This document shows, in pieces, positions 31,285 through 39,368 of a stretch of 48,156 bases of DNA. A program made the translations under genes and the position numbers. Position 1 is the first letter of the stretch, and each line of letters starts with the position of its first letter. The stretch spans positions 1 to 48,156 of the IMG/VR virus record IMGVR_UViG_3300021600_000009. One strand, 5' to 3'. Under the pieces are notes generated by a model. It saw only the letters and a list, made by a program, of their open reading frames with translations. It had not been told where the DNA came from and ran no database searches. The DNA comes from a virus.

Positions 31285-32280
31285 ATGAAACGAGTGGGGT
31301 TTCTTTTCGATAAAGCATTTACTCATGAAAATCTGCACCAGGCATATATCGACGCGAGTAAAAACAAACATGGCAAACGTGCCTGTTTCCAGTTTGGCCG
31401 CAGATTGGGGCGCAATCTGGAGCGGATGCATACGGCTCTGCATAACGGGTCATATCGGCCACAGCCATATTACACCTTCATGGTTTACGAACCAAAGCCC
31501 CGGAGAATATTTGCCCCATCCTTTGCCGATCTGGTTGTGCAACATGCCATTTATCGCGTGATATATCCCATATTCAACAAGACGTTCATAGATCAGTCGT
31601 ATGCGTGTCGGAAGGGCAAAGGCACCCATGCCGCAGCCGATTACGCTCAGGCGGCATTACAGGCATCACCTCCCGATAGTTACACGCTGAAAATGGATAT
31701 TCGCAAGTTTTTCTACCGGATTGACCGCGATATCCTGAGAACGATGATTGAACGAAAAATCAAGGACAAGCGTTTTGTAGACGTGATGATGCTTTTTGCT
31801 GATCACGGCGAACCGGTCGGCATTCCTATCGGCAATCTGCTTTCACAGGTGTACGCCCTCATCTATATGAACGGGGTTGATCACTTCATCAAGCGCGAGT
31901 TGAAAGCAAAACGGTATTGCCGCTATGTCGATGATTTTGTCATTTTTGGTATCAGCAAAGAACTGGCAACCGAATCGTTGAACCGGGTCGTGGAATACAT
32001 CAAAACCCTCCGCCTTGAACTTTCCAAGTACACCATTGCCGCCATCAAGCGCGGCATCAACTTTGTCGGCTACCGTGCCTGGGTTAGTAAGCGTTTCATC
32101 CGCAAGCGTAGTCTATTTGTGTTCACACGGGCATTACGCCTCGGTCAGATTGAAAGCGCTCTCTCTATCCTCGGCCATGCCAGAAAAACTCACAGTTTAA
32201 AGTATCTCATCACAACCATAAAGGAGAAATACCATGATTTACAGCTACCGAAAGCATATCGACGTCCTGCGTACAGTTGA
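31285..32280 (+). CDS. DGR reverse transcriptase
   Basis: A 331-aa reverse transcriptase behind CAAGGAGTGGAG. Readable motifs are MDIRKFFYRID (about 137-147, catalytic Asp), IPIGNLLSQ (190-198), YCRYVDDFVIFG with the YVDD box at 214-217, and GINFVGYR of the thumb-proximal motif. The small size without additional domains and the xGNLLSQ form are typical of DGR enzymes. It copies the template RNA with adenine-specific errors. Its end overlaps the next gene by 47 bp. Confidence 0.95.
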   Translation: MKRVGFLFDKAFTHENLHQAYIDASKNKHGKRACFQFGRRLGRNLERMHTALHNGSYRPQPYYTFMVYEPKPRRIFAPSFADLVVQHAIYRVIYPIFNKTFIDQSYACRKGKGTHAAADYAQAALQASPPDSYTLKMDIRKFFYRIDRDILRTMIERKIKDKRFVDVMMLFADHGEPVGIPIGNLLSQVYALIYMNGVDHFIKRELKAKRYCRYVDDFVIFGISKELATESLNRVVEYIKTLRLELSKYTIAAIKRGINFVGYRAWVSKRFIRKRSLFVFTRALRLGQIESALSILGHARKTHSLKYLITTIKEKYHDLQLPKAYRRPAYS

Positions 32281-32674
32281 AATTGCTCTACCTACCGGCG
32301 ATAACCACCAGCGTATCGGCGTAGAGTTGGCAACGGTGAACGGCATAACATACGTTTACCTTCCAGACGGCACGGCACTCCCTCCGCAACCTCCGGAAAT
32401 AACCGTTGAGGCGGTTGTTTTAACCCCGGAACTGGCGACTGAAATCAAGGATGCAAGCCCTCACGTCTGGCTGATCAGCGAGCAGATCAAAGAGAAGATT
32501 CGGGAGAAGTTCAGCTCTGAAGACGAAATGTATTATGCCCGGATCTCAATCGGCGTTGTGATGGGTGCGTACACGTTCCTTCCCGGCGAGCAGGATGCAG
32601 TCCTTGCTTATGGTGCGTACGTAGAGAGCGTCCGGCAGTGGGGCAGAGACCAGCGGGCAGCATTGGGCTTGTAA
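32234..32674 (+). CDS. DGR-linked protein, tail-assembly-like
   Basis: A 146-aa protein whose start lies inside the reverse transcriptase end behind AAGGAGAAATACC. Its C-terminal half (IREKFSSEDEMYYAR... YGAYVESVRQWGRDQRAALGL) resembles the protein at 32963-33157, so the two are partial paralogues. The Y-V-x-x-x-R-x-W-G-R ending is seen in phage tail-fibre assembly-like small proteins. It may be a chaperone or partner for the variable protein. Confidence 0.55.
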   Translation: MIYSYRKHIDVLRTVEIALPTGDNHQRIGVELATVNGITYVYLPDGTALPPQPPEITVEAVVLTPELATEIKDASPHVWLISEQIKEKIREKFSSEDEMYYARISIGVVMGAYTFLPGEQDAVLAYGAYVESVRQWGRDQRAALGL

Positions 32675-32675
32675 T

Positions 32676-32966
32676 ATGAAAGTACGCATTGTTCTTCTGT
32701 TGGCATGGCTGTTTATCGGCATCCTCAACACGGCGGTATGGCTTTGGATGGGAGTGTCAATCCTGTTCGACACTCCCCGCGCTATCGACATTGCTATTGC
32801 CTATGACCGCCTTGGTAACGCCGCGATGGGCCAGGGGGATCGAGAAACAATAAGTAGCTGGTCGGGTCGTCAAAACGGTTGGCAGGAAAAATTCATCAAC
32901 TGGATATTTTTTCACTTGATGGGTGAAGAGAACCACTGCGACCGATATAGAGAGGAGTGGAAATGA
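32676..32966 (+). CDS. small membrane protein downstream of the DGR
   Basis: A 96-aa protein with an N-terminal transmembrane helix (IVLLLAWLFIGILNTAVWLW) and a soluble polar remainder. It could also be a signal anchor. The ATGA overlap with the next gene indicates coupling. Function not recognised. Confidence 0.55.
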   Translation: MKVRIVLLLAWLFIGILNTAVWLWMGVSILFDTPRAIDIAIAYDRLGNAAMGQGDRETISSWSGRQNGWQEKFINWIFFHLMGEENHCDRYREEWK

Positions 32967-33157
32967 AAGCTAACTTTGTAACGATGATAAACAGCCGGGT
33001 GATTGAGATGATTCGTTCCCGGTACAGCATCGAAGATGAGATAGGTTTGTTACGCACCGGTCCATCAGATGAATCCGAAACGTACAATGCCTTTGTTGAA
33101 GAATGCCGCGCGTGGGGTCGTGGGGAAAAAGCAAAGTTGGATTTAGTTCCGGCGTGA
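32963..33157 (+). CDS. short paralogue of the DGR-linked protein
   Basis: A 64-aa protein (ATG at 32963 behind GAGAGGAGTGG; a GTG at 32957 is an alternative start). RYSIEDEIGLLRTG and YNAFVEECRAWGRGEKAKLDL align with the C-terminal half of the protein at 32234. This suggests a duplicated, truncated copy or a separate small subunit. Confidence 0.6.
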   Translation: MKANFVTMINSRVIEMIRSRYSIEDEIGLLRTGPSDESETYNAFVEECRAWGRGEKAKLDLVPA

Positions 33158-33240
33158 TTACAAAAAGTATACTCATTTGCCGGAATAGGATGTTGCAACC
33201 ATGGTATCGGGGAGCCTACAAGCGAAAAAACGAGGGCCAC

Positions 33241-33342
33241 ATGGCACAGGATGGGAAAGAAACCAGTATAACCACCAAGCGACCCGCCCCAAACGATCAG
33301 GGTTGCGAAGGCACCAAGTCCGGAGGCAAGTGTGAAAAATAA
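33241..33342 (+). CDS. possible 33-aa peptide before the capsid operon
   Basis: A short polar ORF (ATG at 33241) ending 11 bp inside the next gene. It has no strong ribosome binding site. The 33158-33240 stretch before it contains no other gene. Confidence 0.25.
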   Translation: MAQDGKETSITTKRPAPNDQGCEGTKSGGKCEK

Positions 33343-34447
33343 AGGCGCATTTACAATCTCGGACAAGTCCTGTCAGTTCGGTATTAAATCAGCTCCAAGT
33401 GCTCCAACCGATCAGCAGCTCGCCGAAATAAACCGTTATACCAAGCGTCCGCATACCGCTGATGAACTGTATGTCGGTGAAATGCGACTTGCAAACAACT
33501 GTATCGACCGCGACAACGAGCGGTTCAGTGAATTTACTCTTCAAGGTTTCTCCGCCACCGCTCCCCGTAAATCCCTACTGCTGGATCACGACCGTTCCGT
33601 CCGGAGCGCAGTCGGAAAAATATTCAACTCTACTATCGAAAAAATGCCGCTTGCTCAGGCCATAACCGAGACAGGTGCAGACCTCAAGCTTCCGGCCGGA
33701 ATGGATGAAGTTCAGTTTCTGTCATGCTCATTCTTTATTCCCAAGGCCGCAGTAACCACACAGGATCTCTCAAAATTAGAGGCCGGTATTTATGACTGGG
33801 TTTCTATCGGTTTCAAGACGAAGTGGGCTATCCCGGTCAACGACAGCGTAGGTAACACGCTCTATTATGAATACCAAGGCCCTGGCGAAACCAGAGAGGG
33901 TTCACTAGTCTACCTTGGCGCACAGCACGGCGCATCAGTTAAATCAGCTGACAGTGATTCAGCACATAAAACCGTAGACGAGGAAGGAGAACAGAGCATG
34001 AAAATTTTATTTGCAGGACTGTCCGCCCTGTTGGGCAAAAGCTTTGGTGACGCAACCGCAGAACAGACGGTGCTTGATGAAGTCAAAACCGCGCTTTCCG
34101 GTAAAGACGCCAAGATCACCGAACTGGAAACCGAGGTCAAGGCACTGAAACCTCTGGCAGAAGATGGCAAAGGCTACCGCGAGGGGATGGTCAGTGACAC
34201 CGTCAAATTTCTCACCCTGGCCGGAGATGTGAAGTCCGATGCCGATAGCCAGAAGAAAGAAGTAGATTTCCTTTCCACTCTGCCACTGGACCGGCTCAAG
34301 GCCATGAAAGACAAGGCAGAAGGTCAGGCTCGTATCAAGAACCCCGCTCATGCCGATTTCAAGGGCAAGGAGACCGGCAAGCAGACGGACGAATCTGAAT
34401 CCAGAAAGTCCACAGTCAATCTGATCGCCGCCGGGATGAACAAATAA
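33332..34447 (+). CDS. prohead protease with C-terminal scaffold
   Basis: A 371-aa protein starting with GTG behind CCGGAGGCAA. The N-terminal 200 residues fit a capsid maturation protease of the XkdF/Mu GpI-like type (VGEMRLANNCIDRDNERFSEFTL, LLLDHDRS with a likely catalytic His, SCSFFIPKAA with a likely Ser). The C-terminal part from residue 223 is an acidic, coiled-coil scaffold domain. An internal start at 33998 can produce the scaffold alone. Confidence 0.72.
   Translation: MKNKGAFTISDKSCQFGIKSAPSAPTDQQLAEINRYTKRPHTADELYVGEMRLANNCIDRDNERFSEFTLQGFSATAPRKSLLLDHDRSVRSAVGKIFNSTIEKMPLAQAITETGADLKLPAGMDEVQFLSCSFFIPKAAVTTQDLSKLEAGIYDWVSIGFKTKWAIPVNDSVGNTLYYEYQGPGETREGSLVYLGAQHGASVKSADSDSAHKTVDEEGEQSMKILFAGLSALLGKSFGDATAEQTVLDEVKTALSGKDAKITELETEVKALKPLAEDGKGYREGMVSDTVKFLTLAGDVKSDADSQKKEVDFLSTLPLDRLKAMKDKAEGQARIKNPAHADFKGKETGKQTDESESRKSTVNLIAAGMNK
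33998..34447 (+). CDS. internal in-frame scaffold protein
   Basis: Within the protease gene, AAGGAG is followed 9 nt later by an in-frame ATG (33998). Translation from it gives a 149-aa protein rich in coiled coil (DAKITELETEVKALK), like the lambda C/Nu3 nested arrangement. The position of the ribosome binding site is the direct evidence. Use of the start is inferred. Confidence 0.55.
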   Translation: MKILFAGLSALLGKSFGDATAEQTVLDEVKTALSGKDAKITELETEVKALKPLAEDGKGYREGMVSDTVKFLTLAGDVKSDADSQKKEVDFLSTLPLDRLKAMKDKAEGQARIKNPAHADFKGKETGKQTDESESRKSTVNLIAAGMNK

Positions 34448-34501
34448 CCACGTAGCGGCGCGTAATTATGTGCATCTACCAACTATTTCAGGAGGAACAA
34501 C

Positions 34502-34858
34502 ATGGCATCTCAAGATTTCACCCCTAAAAGCCTGATTATCGGCTCTCACCCCACCGTTACCGGCGCAGTGACCCTGCTTACTGGCACGTCTTATAAAAAA
34601 GGCGCAGTCCTTGGCAAAATTACCGCGTCCGGCAAATACAAGCTGGTAGACAGCGCCGCCGTTGATGGCTCGCAAACCCCTAAATACGTTCTTTCAGCCG
34701 ATGTGGATGCCACAGCTGCAGACAGACCCGGCATTGCTTATAAGACCGGCCAGTTCAACGAGACGCTGCTTACGTTCGGAGGCGTGGACACAGCAGCCAC
34801 CCACCGTGACGCACTTGAGGCGCGCGGAATCTTCATGGACGTTCTGCTCCCGGCGTAA
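34502..34858 (+). CDS. head decoration protein (lambda gpD-like)
   Basis: A 118-aa, beta-rich protein matching the head decoration protein D family: conserved stretch TLLTGTSYKKGAVLGKIT, middle YVLSADVDATAAD and C-terminal HRDALEARGIFM. It trims and stabilises the expanded capsid. It lies directly upstream of the major capsid gene behind CAGGAGGAACA. Confidence 0.82.
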   Translation: MASQDFTPKSLIIGSHPTVTGAVTLLTGTSYKKGAVLGKITASGKYKLVDSAAVDGSQTPKYVLSADVDATAADRPGIAYKTGQFNETLLTFGGVDTAATHRDALEARGIFMDVLLPA

Positions 34859-34874
34859 TTGACAATCACAAACC

Positions 34875-34893
34875 GGGCGGCTCACCACCGCCC
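34875..34893 (+). other. hairpin between decoration and capsid genes
   Basis: GGGCGG (34875-34880) pairs with CCGCCC (34888-34893) around a 7-nt loop. No T-run follows, so it may stabilise or process the mRNA rather than terminate it. Confidence 0.45.
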
Positions 34894-34922
34894 CTACAAA
34901 TCGATGTAACGGAGGAAACAAC

Positions 34923-36092
34923 ATGAGAAAGTTGAACTGGTCACTTTTGGGTTTGATCGCCGTGCTTACGGCGGCATTCCTGCTTATCCCTGATGCTCAT
35001 CAGGCTACCGCTGCACTCCCCTTGTTAGCATTCGGTACAATCGGAATTGATCTATACGAACCGATTACCATGCTGGAGGCGCTGGAAGTTCGCAAGGCCC
35101 CCAAAACGTTTTTTAAGGATACCTTTTTTTCCGGTGCTCCTGACAAAACCCACAGCACCAAAACAGTATTGGTGGACAAGATCCGTTTTGGTGAAGAGAT
35201 CGAGGTCTATGTTGCACCAACGCATAAAGGTAAAGCCGTTGGCCGTGAAGGATACAAAACCAACCAGGTCGAAACAGCATATGTGAAGCCCTTTCGTCCG
35301 CTTACCTTTCAAGACCTTGTGCCTCGTTCTCCGGGCGAAAGCCTTGATGTTTCCGGCCAGACAGACCGCCTGCGATCCAAGGCAGCAGCCGCACTCGGGC
35401 AGGATCTGCAATATCTGGATGATCGCATTGTCCGTCGTGAAGAAGCAATGTGCGCCGAAGTGCTCCAGGGAGGGACGATCAACGTTGTCGGTGAAGGTGT
35501 TAATTTCACCGTTGACTTCCTGATGCCTGCTGAGAACAAGGGTACGCTGGTTGGCGCTGCGCTCTGGACTGACGCTGCATCTAACCCGTACACATGGATG
35601 TACGGCTTGTTCCGGGGCATGAATGTCCGTGGTTGGAGAACCCCGAAAAAAATGGTTCTGGGCGGCAACGTTATTGACCCGTTCCTCAATAATGCAGCGG
35701 TTAAGGATCGTCTTTCTACCCAACGTGCTATTGATTCCGGTCGCATCAACCCACAGCAACTCCCGGACGGGACAACGTACTTGGGAACCATCAACGTCAA
35801 TGGCTTCATGATCGATGTATACGGTTATGACTTCAGCTACACCGAAAATGGTGTACGCACCTACGCCATGCCACAGGACAAGATCATTGTTGGCCCCGGT
35901 GAAACCACTAACCACTTCTGTTATGGCGCCATTCAGGACATCCAGGCAGTGAGACAGGGCCTCGCAGAAAGCAAGCGTTTCCCCAAGGTTTATGAGGAAG
36001 AGAACCCATCTGCTCTCTTTACCATGATCCAGTCGGCTCCAATGCCGAACTTCCGTGAAGCCGATAACTTCGCCTGTTTCAAGGTAGTGTAA
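34923..36092 (+). CDS. major capsid protein (lambda gpE/cap_E family)
   Basis: A 389-aa protein with the E-type capsid pattern: IDLYEPITMLEALE near residue 40, RSPGESLD in the middle and the C-terminal DNFACFKVV. The gene has a strong ribosome binding site (CGGAGGAAAC). Oddly, the first 40 residues (LLGLIAVLTAAFLLIPDAHQ...) look like a signal or anchor segment preceding the usual capsid start, and no alternative ATG lies closer to IDLYEP. It forms the icosahedral shell together with the decoration protein. Confidence 0.9.
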   Translation: MRKLNWSLLGLIAVLTAAFLLIPDAHQATAALPLLAFGTIGIDLYEPITMLEALEVRKAPKTFFKDTFFSGAPDKTHSTKTVLVDKIRFGEEIEVYVAPTHKGKAVGREGYKTNQVETAYVKPFRPLTFQDLVPRSPGESLDVSGQTDRLRSKAAAALGQDLQYLDDRIVRREEAMCAEVLQGGTINVVGEGVNFTVDFLMPAENKGTLVGAALWTDAASNPYTWMYGLFRGMNVRGWRTPKKMVLGGNVIDPFLNNAAVKDRLSTQRAIDSGRINPQQLPDGTTYLGTINVNGFMIDVYGYDFSYTENGVRTYAMPQDKIIVGPGETTNHFCYGAIQDIQAVRQGLAESKRFPKVYEEENPSALFTMIQSAPMPNFREADNFACFKVV

Positions 36093-36098
36093 TCATTG

Positions 36099-36129
36099 CC
36101 GGCACCAGGGTGTGAAACTCTGGTGCCGG
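36099..36129 (+). other. strong hairpin behind the capsid gene
   Basis: CCGGCACCAG (36099-36108) pairs perfectly with CTGGTGCCGG (36120-36129), and two further pairs extend it inward. The following bases (GCTTAAATAAAG) hold no T-run. Probably an attenuator or mRNA-stabilising hairpin that keeps capsid mRNA abundant relative to downstream genes. Confidence 0.6.
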
Positions 36130-36149
36130 GCTTAAATAAAGGAGCCGCC

Positions 36150-36470
36150 ATGTCAAAGTACATTGCAAATAGAACCATCGGCTACACCTCTCAGGATTCC
36201 ATCGCCCCAGGCGAAACATTTGACCCCTCTGAAAAAGGAATTTCTCCCGCTGATATCAAAGAACTCTTGAAACGCGACGAGATTAAACCCGCCGCAGAGG
36301 AATCCGAGGCGGCCACCAGTAAGAGCAACCCCAGACCGAACGTTGCGGATACTCTTGTTTTGATCGCTTCTGCTCAAACAGTGGAAGAACTCGATAATCT
36401 TGCCGCCGGTGAAGAGCGTAAGTCAGTGCTTCCTGCTCTTGAAAATCGCCGCTTGGAGCTGTCGGAGTAA
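36150..36470 (+). CDS. head-region protein, DUF7210-like (putative)
   Basis: A 106-aa protein started at the ATG at 36150 behind AAAGGAGCCGCC. The first 55 residues (YIANRTIGY...GETFDPSEKGISPADIKELLKRDEI) have the pattern of small beta-rich phage proteins located after the capsid gene. The C-terminal third is a helical, charged segment. Probably a head-tail connector accessory protein. Confidence 0.55.
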   Translation: MSKYIANRTIGYTSQDSIAPGETFDPSEKGISPADIKELLKRDEIKPAAEESEAATSKSNPRPNVADTLVLIASAQTVEELDNLAAGEERKSVLPALENRRLELSE

Positions 36471-36473
36471 TCT

Positions 36474-36908
36474 ATGTCCAAAGTCACCCCCCAGGATATG
36501 AAAGACCTGCAGTTCGTTGTCGAACAGTTCAACGCACCGGCGGACTTCGACGCATTCCTGCAGGGGGTGATTGACTTTCAGGAGAAACTGCTACTCGGCA
36601 AAGTTGGCGGATCGCTTTTCAACTCTGCAACGTCTGCAATTTCTGATCAGATTAAGCAGGCGGCAATCAATCTTACCGCCTCTGACTTGTCTCAGCGTCG
36701 CCTTGTGCGGGCTTCCGGTAACATCAACGAGGATACGGCAAGGATCATTGACGCCATTACCAAGATCAAAAAAGGCTTTGATGAAGCTGCAGCTCAAGCG
36801 ATTAGCCGGATCCTTGGAGCTGGTGCTTCTGCTGACTCTAGCGGTTATTCAGGCGGCGTTGTTGTTTCCGGCGGTGGCTGTCATGAAGAAGGTCGGGGGA
36901 TGTTCTGA
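36474..36908 (+). CDS. head-tail connector-region protein
   Basis: A 144-aa, mostly helical protein with a Gly/Ser-rich C-terminus (DSSGYSGGVVVSGGGC). Position after the capsid gene and overlap with the next gene suggest a head completion or adaptor protein. No family is recognised with confidence. Confidence 0.55.
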   Translation: MSKVTPQDMKDLQFVVEQFNAPADFDAFLQGVIDFQEKLLLGKVGGSLFNSATSAISDQIKQAAINLTASDLSQRRLVRASGNINEDTARIIDAITKIKKGFDEAAAQAISRILGAGASADSSGYSGGVVVSGGGCHEEGRGMF

Positions 36909-37486
36909 TGCTGGCGATCAACGTAACCGTTACTGGTGACAAGATCGTCATAGAAGGCCTTCAGCAATTAGCATCCGAAATGCCGAGGGTGGTACAGCGC
37001 GGCCTTCGCCGGATAACAAAGGGTGTGCATCGTGAAGCGATGGACTTCCTGAACGGCAAAGGCGGCATGAACAGTTACGAACCCCGTACCAGCAAGAACG
37101 GTAAGCAGTATCAGAAAAAGACCGGCTCGAAGCTGGAAATGTATGACGGTTTCACTCGGGCGTCCGGGGCAGTACAGCAGTTCAAGCGATATTCAGACTC
37201 AGGCGGGTATCCAGTCCCGGTCCGCACTGGCAACTTGAAGAGACTGCTTGATTTCGTAAACCCTGGACAGAGTAAGGATAGTTTTTCAGCAGGCCCTATG
37301 GAGGCGGTTGTTTATGACTCCGCAGAATATGCCCGCACGATCCACGAAGGCACCGGCAGCAGCGCCAAGTTCGGCAAGAGATCATTCCTCACCGATGCGC
37401 TGAATCGCTTCAACCAGGGAGACCAGATTGCGGCTACCCTGGAAGATGAAATCAGAACTGAAATTAAAAAGAGGGGGTTGGCGTAA
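36908..37486 (+). CDS. HK97 gp10-like neck or tail-completion protein
   Basis: A 192-aa protein with the gp10 pattern PVRTGNLKRLLDF...AVVYDSAEYARTIHEGT...KRSFLTDAL. Such proteins form the neck ring between connector and tail terminator. Its ATG overlaps the previous stop (TGATG). Confidence 0.72.
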   Translation: MLAINVTVTGDKIVIEGLQQLASEMPRVVQRGLRRITKGVHREAMDFLNGKGGMNSYEPRTSKNGKQYQKKTGSKLEMYDGFTRASGAVQQFKRYSDSGGYPVPVRTGNLKRLLDFVNPGQSKDSFSAGPMEAVVYDSAEYARTIHEGTGSSAKFGKRSFLTDALNRFNQGDQIAATLEDEIRTEIKKRGLA

Positions 37487-37776
37487 TGGACAAAGAAAAA
37501 GACGCTGACTACCAGCCGCCACGTAGACGCCGCAACCTCACAGATGATGATATTGCTGCAATGGCTGACGCGCTAAAAGCTCATACAGCCTGCAACATGG
37601 GGCTTACCCCTGATGAGGTATCAACGCTGAAACGCTTTCTAACCGCTTTCGACAAGGCCGCCGGCATAGTTGGAAAAATGGTTCTGACCGCTGTTGTAGC
37701 CGCCGGAATAGCAATGTTTACAAAAGGATTCTGGATATCGCTTGCGACCGGAGTCAAGCAAGGAGTTGGGAAATGA
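37486..37776 (+). CDS. small membrane protein, candidate holin
   Basis: A 96-aa protein with a polar, Arg-rich N-terminus (PPRRRR), a helix at about 43-60 and one or two transmembrane segments (VGKMVLTAVVAAGIAMFTKGFW) near the C-terminus. It overlaps the endolysin gene by 4 bp (ATGA), which fits a lysis cassette, so it may be the holin or antiholin. Confidence 0.55.
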   Translation: MDKEKDADYQPPRRRRNLTDDDIAAMADALKAHTACNMGLTPDEVSTLKRFLTAFDKAAGIVGKMVLTAVVAAGIAMFTKGFWISLATGVKQGVGK

Positions 37777-38420
37777 GTGAGTTTCAGCCGGCACATGACG
37801 AGGTAATGGGAAACGAGGGCGGGGTGAATTATGACCCGAATGATCGCGGCAACGTGGTTGTCAACGGCATAGTCACGGTTCCTACTTACAAGGGCGTTGC
37901 GCCTAGGCCATGGCCGAAGTGGGCCGGGTGGAAATATATCACCGACTGCGCCGGACAACTGGTGAAGATGCCGCTGCATGGAACCCGTGAATACTATAAT
38001 TGGGCAAAACACCTGAATAGCAAGCTGGCGGAGATTAAGGCCCTGCAGCAGATGGTGCTTGATTTCTATAAGGCGAACTTTTGGAAACGCCTTGGTGAAA
38101 TTAACGATCAGGCCCTTGCGACATGGGTATACGACAAAGACGTCAACACCGGCAGTATGGGAAGCCGGTGGCTTCAGGATTCACTCGGGGTTGTCGTAGA
38201 CGGCATGATCGGGTCAAAAACCATTGCAGCAGCGAACCAGGCCGATCCGGTAGCACTGCTGGAAGAGATGAAAGGCCACGCAACCGTTTATTACATCACG
38301 ATAGCCCAGAAACCGGGACAGAAGGGTTTCTTTAAATCATGGATAGGACGAGTCGGACTGTCCCCTGAAAAGCTCGCACAAGCCAATTCTGAAGCCCGTC
38401 ATTTGGGCATAATCGCATAA
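37773..38420 (+). CDS. endolysin, glycoside hydrolase family 108
   Basis: A 215-aa N-acetylmuramidase-like protein. The GH108 catalytic Glu is in MGNEGGVNYDPNDRGN near residue 15. The C-terminal peptidoglycan-binding-like part contains WLQDSLGVVVDGMIGSKTIAA. No signal peptide, so it depends on a holin to reach the cell wall. It degrades peptidoglycan for lysis. Confidence 0.88.
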   Translation: MSEFQPAHDEVMGNEGGVNYDPNDRGNVVVNGIVTVPTYKGVAPRPWPKWAGWKYITDCAGQLVKMPLHGTREYYNWAKHLNSKLAEIKALQQMVLDFYKANFWKRLGEINDQALATWVYDKDVNTGSMGSRWLQDSLGVVVDGMIGSKTIAAANQADPVALLEEMKGHATVYYITIAQKPGQKGFFKSWIGRVGLSPEKLAQANSEARHLGIIA

Positions 38421-38430
38421 GGAGAAGATC

Positions 38431-38919
38431 ATGGCATTCTGGGACGATTTACTGGCTGGTGGTATCAAAGGAATGGCTGAAGGTGTCGGAAGTCTCGCCA
38501 AAGATATCCGCACTGCCATCACCGGGGATGAACCGCTAACTGCTGACCAGAAGACAAAACTTCAGGAGCAGTTATCCGCCATGGAAGCGGTCGCACAGAA
38601 AGCCGCTGCAGACTACGATACAACCCAGATGACAGGACAAGTCGAGCTGATGACGATTGATGCCCAGTCAGGTGATCGCTTTAGGGCATGGGGGCGTCCC
38701 GCCGCGATATGGATCTGTGTTTCCGGGCTTGCTTACACCTTCCTTGTCCAACCGCTTCTCCCCTGGTGTGTCGATACACTTTGCACGCTACTCGGGAATA
38801 CCAACGTCATTAAACCGCTGCCAAACCTGGACGGTGCAGCACTCATGACAATGGCGGGTTCACTGCTCGGTATTGGAGGAATGCGCAGTTTCGACAAGGC
38901 CAAAGTGGGCAACAAATGA
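38431..38919 (+). CDS. three-transmembrane holin family protein (GTA-holin-like)
   Basis: A 162-aa protein with a polar helical N-terminus (residues 1-85), the RFRAWGRPAAIWICVSGLAYTF motif and two or three transmembrane helices, then GSLLGIGGMRSFDK. This is the pattern of the 3TM holin family associated with gene transfer agents. It is probably the main holin. Confidence 0.78.
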   Translation: MAFWDDLLAGGIKGMAEGVGSLAKDIRTAITGDEPLTADQKTKLQEQLSAMEAVAQKAAADYDTTQMTGQVELMTIDAQSGDRFRAWGRPAAIWICVSGLAYTFLVQPLLPWCVDTLCTLLGNTNVIKPLPNLDGAALMTMAGSLLGIGGMRSFDKAKVGNK

Positions 38920-39368
38920 GCCTCAAACCTGTCACCGACAACATCAAGGCGACTCTACTGGCCGATACCGCTCTTGCAGACTGGATCACCACAACCTTCC
39001 CCGGCAAGGCGCTCAAGGTCATCAAGGCTTACAAGAAGCGCCAAGAGATCAATCCGGCGGATCTTCCCTTGATTATGATCACGGCGCCCAAGCGTACCAG
39101 GGCAGAAGGGCCAATCGGTAGCAGGCGTTACGACTCCACGCTGATGATCTATGCCGGGTTTCATTTTGACGGCAACCGGGAAACCGCGCCGGACATGGTG
39201 GAAGAGTTTGAAAGCCTGATCGAGGATGCATTGTTAAAAGATTTCCGGCGGGGTGGTACGGCAATCGATACCGACTTTGAAGACAGCGCCAACGATGAGG
39301 GTGCCGCTCACCCCGATTACTTCAGCGTACTGCAGTTCACTATATCAACACAGAGAGGTAAGCCATGA
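38916..39368 (+). CDS. tail terminator/completion-like protein
   Basis: A 150-aa alpha/beta protein between the lysis and tail-tube genes. The pattern LPLIMITAPKRTRAEGPIGSRRYDSTLMIYAGF...FSVLQFTI fits small tail-terminator (gpU-like) proteins in this position. It overlaps neighbours by 4 bp. Confidence 0.58.
   Translation: MSLKPVTDNIKATLLADTALADWITTTFPGKALKVIKAYKKRQEINPADLPLIMITAPKRTRAEGPIGSRRYDSTLMIYAGFHFDGNRETAPDMVEEFESLIEDALLKDFRRGGTAIDTDFEDSANDEGAAHPDYFSVLQFTISTQRGKP

Larger units (their letters stand above)
29244..32280 (+). other. diversity-generating retroelement cassette
   Basis: The order target 2, VR2, hairpin, avd, template repeat, reverse transcriptase matches the BPP-1-type DGR arrangement. 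The template repeat lies between avd and the reverse transcriptase. The cassette should mutate adenines of the template during cDNA synthesis and install the copy in VR1 and VR2. All core parts appear intact. Confidence 0.95.

Noticed and set aside
31007-31288. Open 93-codon frame across the DGR template repeat
   Set aside because: The frame is open because the template is read in the phase of the targets. It has no ribosome binding site and the template acts as RNA.
32896-33366. Minus-strand 156-codon frame with a hydrophobic start
   Set aside because: It lies antisense to the end of the DGR-linked genes and the protease start, and has no ribosome binding site. Neighbouring genes are all on the plus strand.
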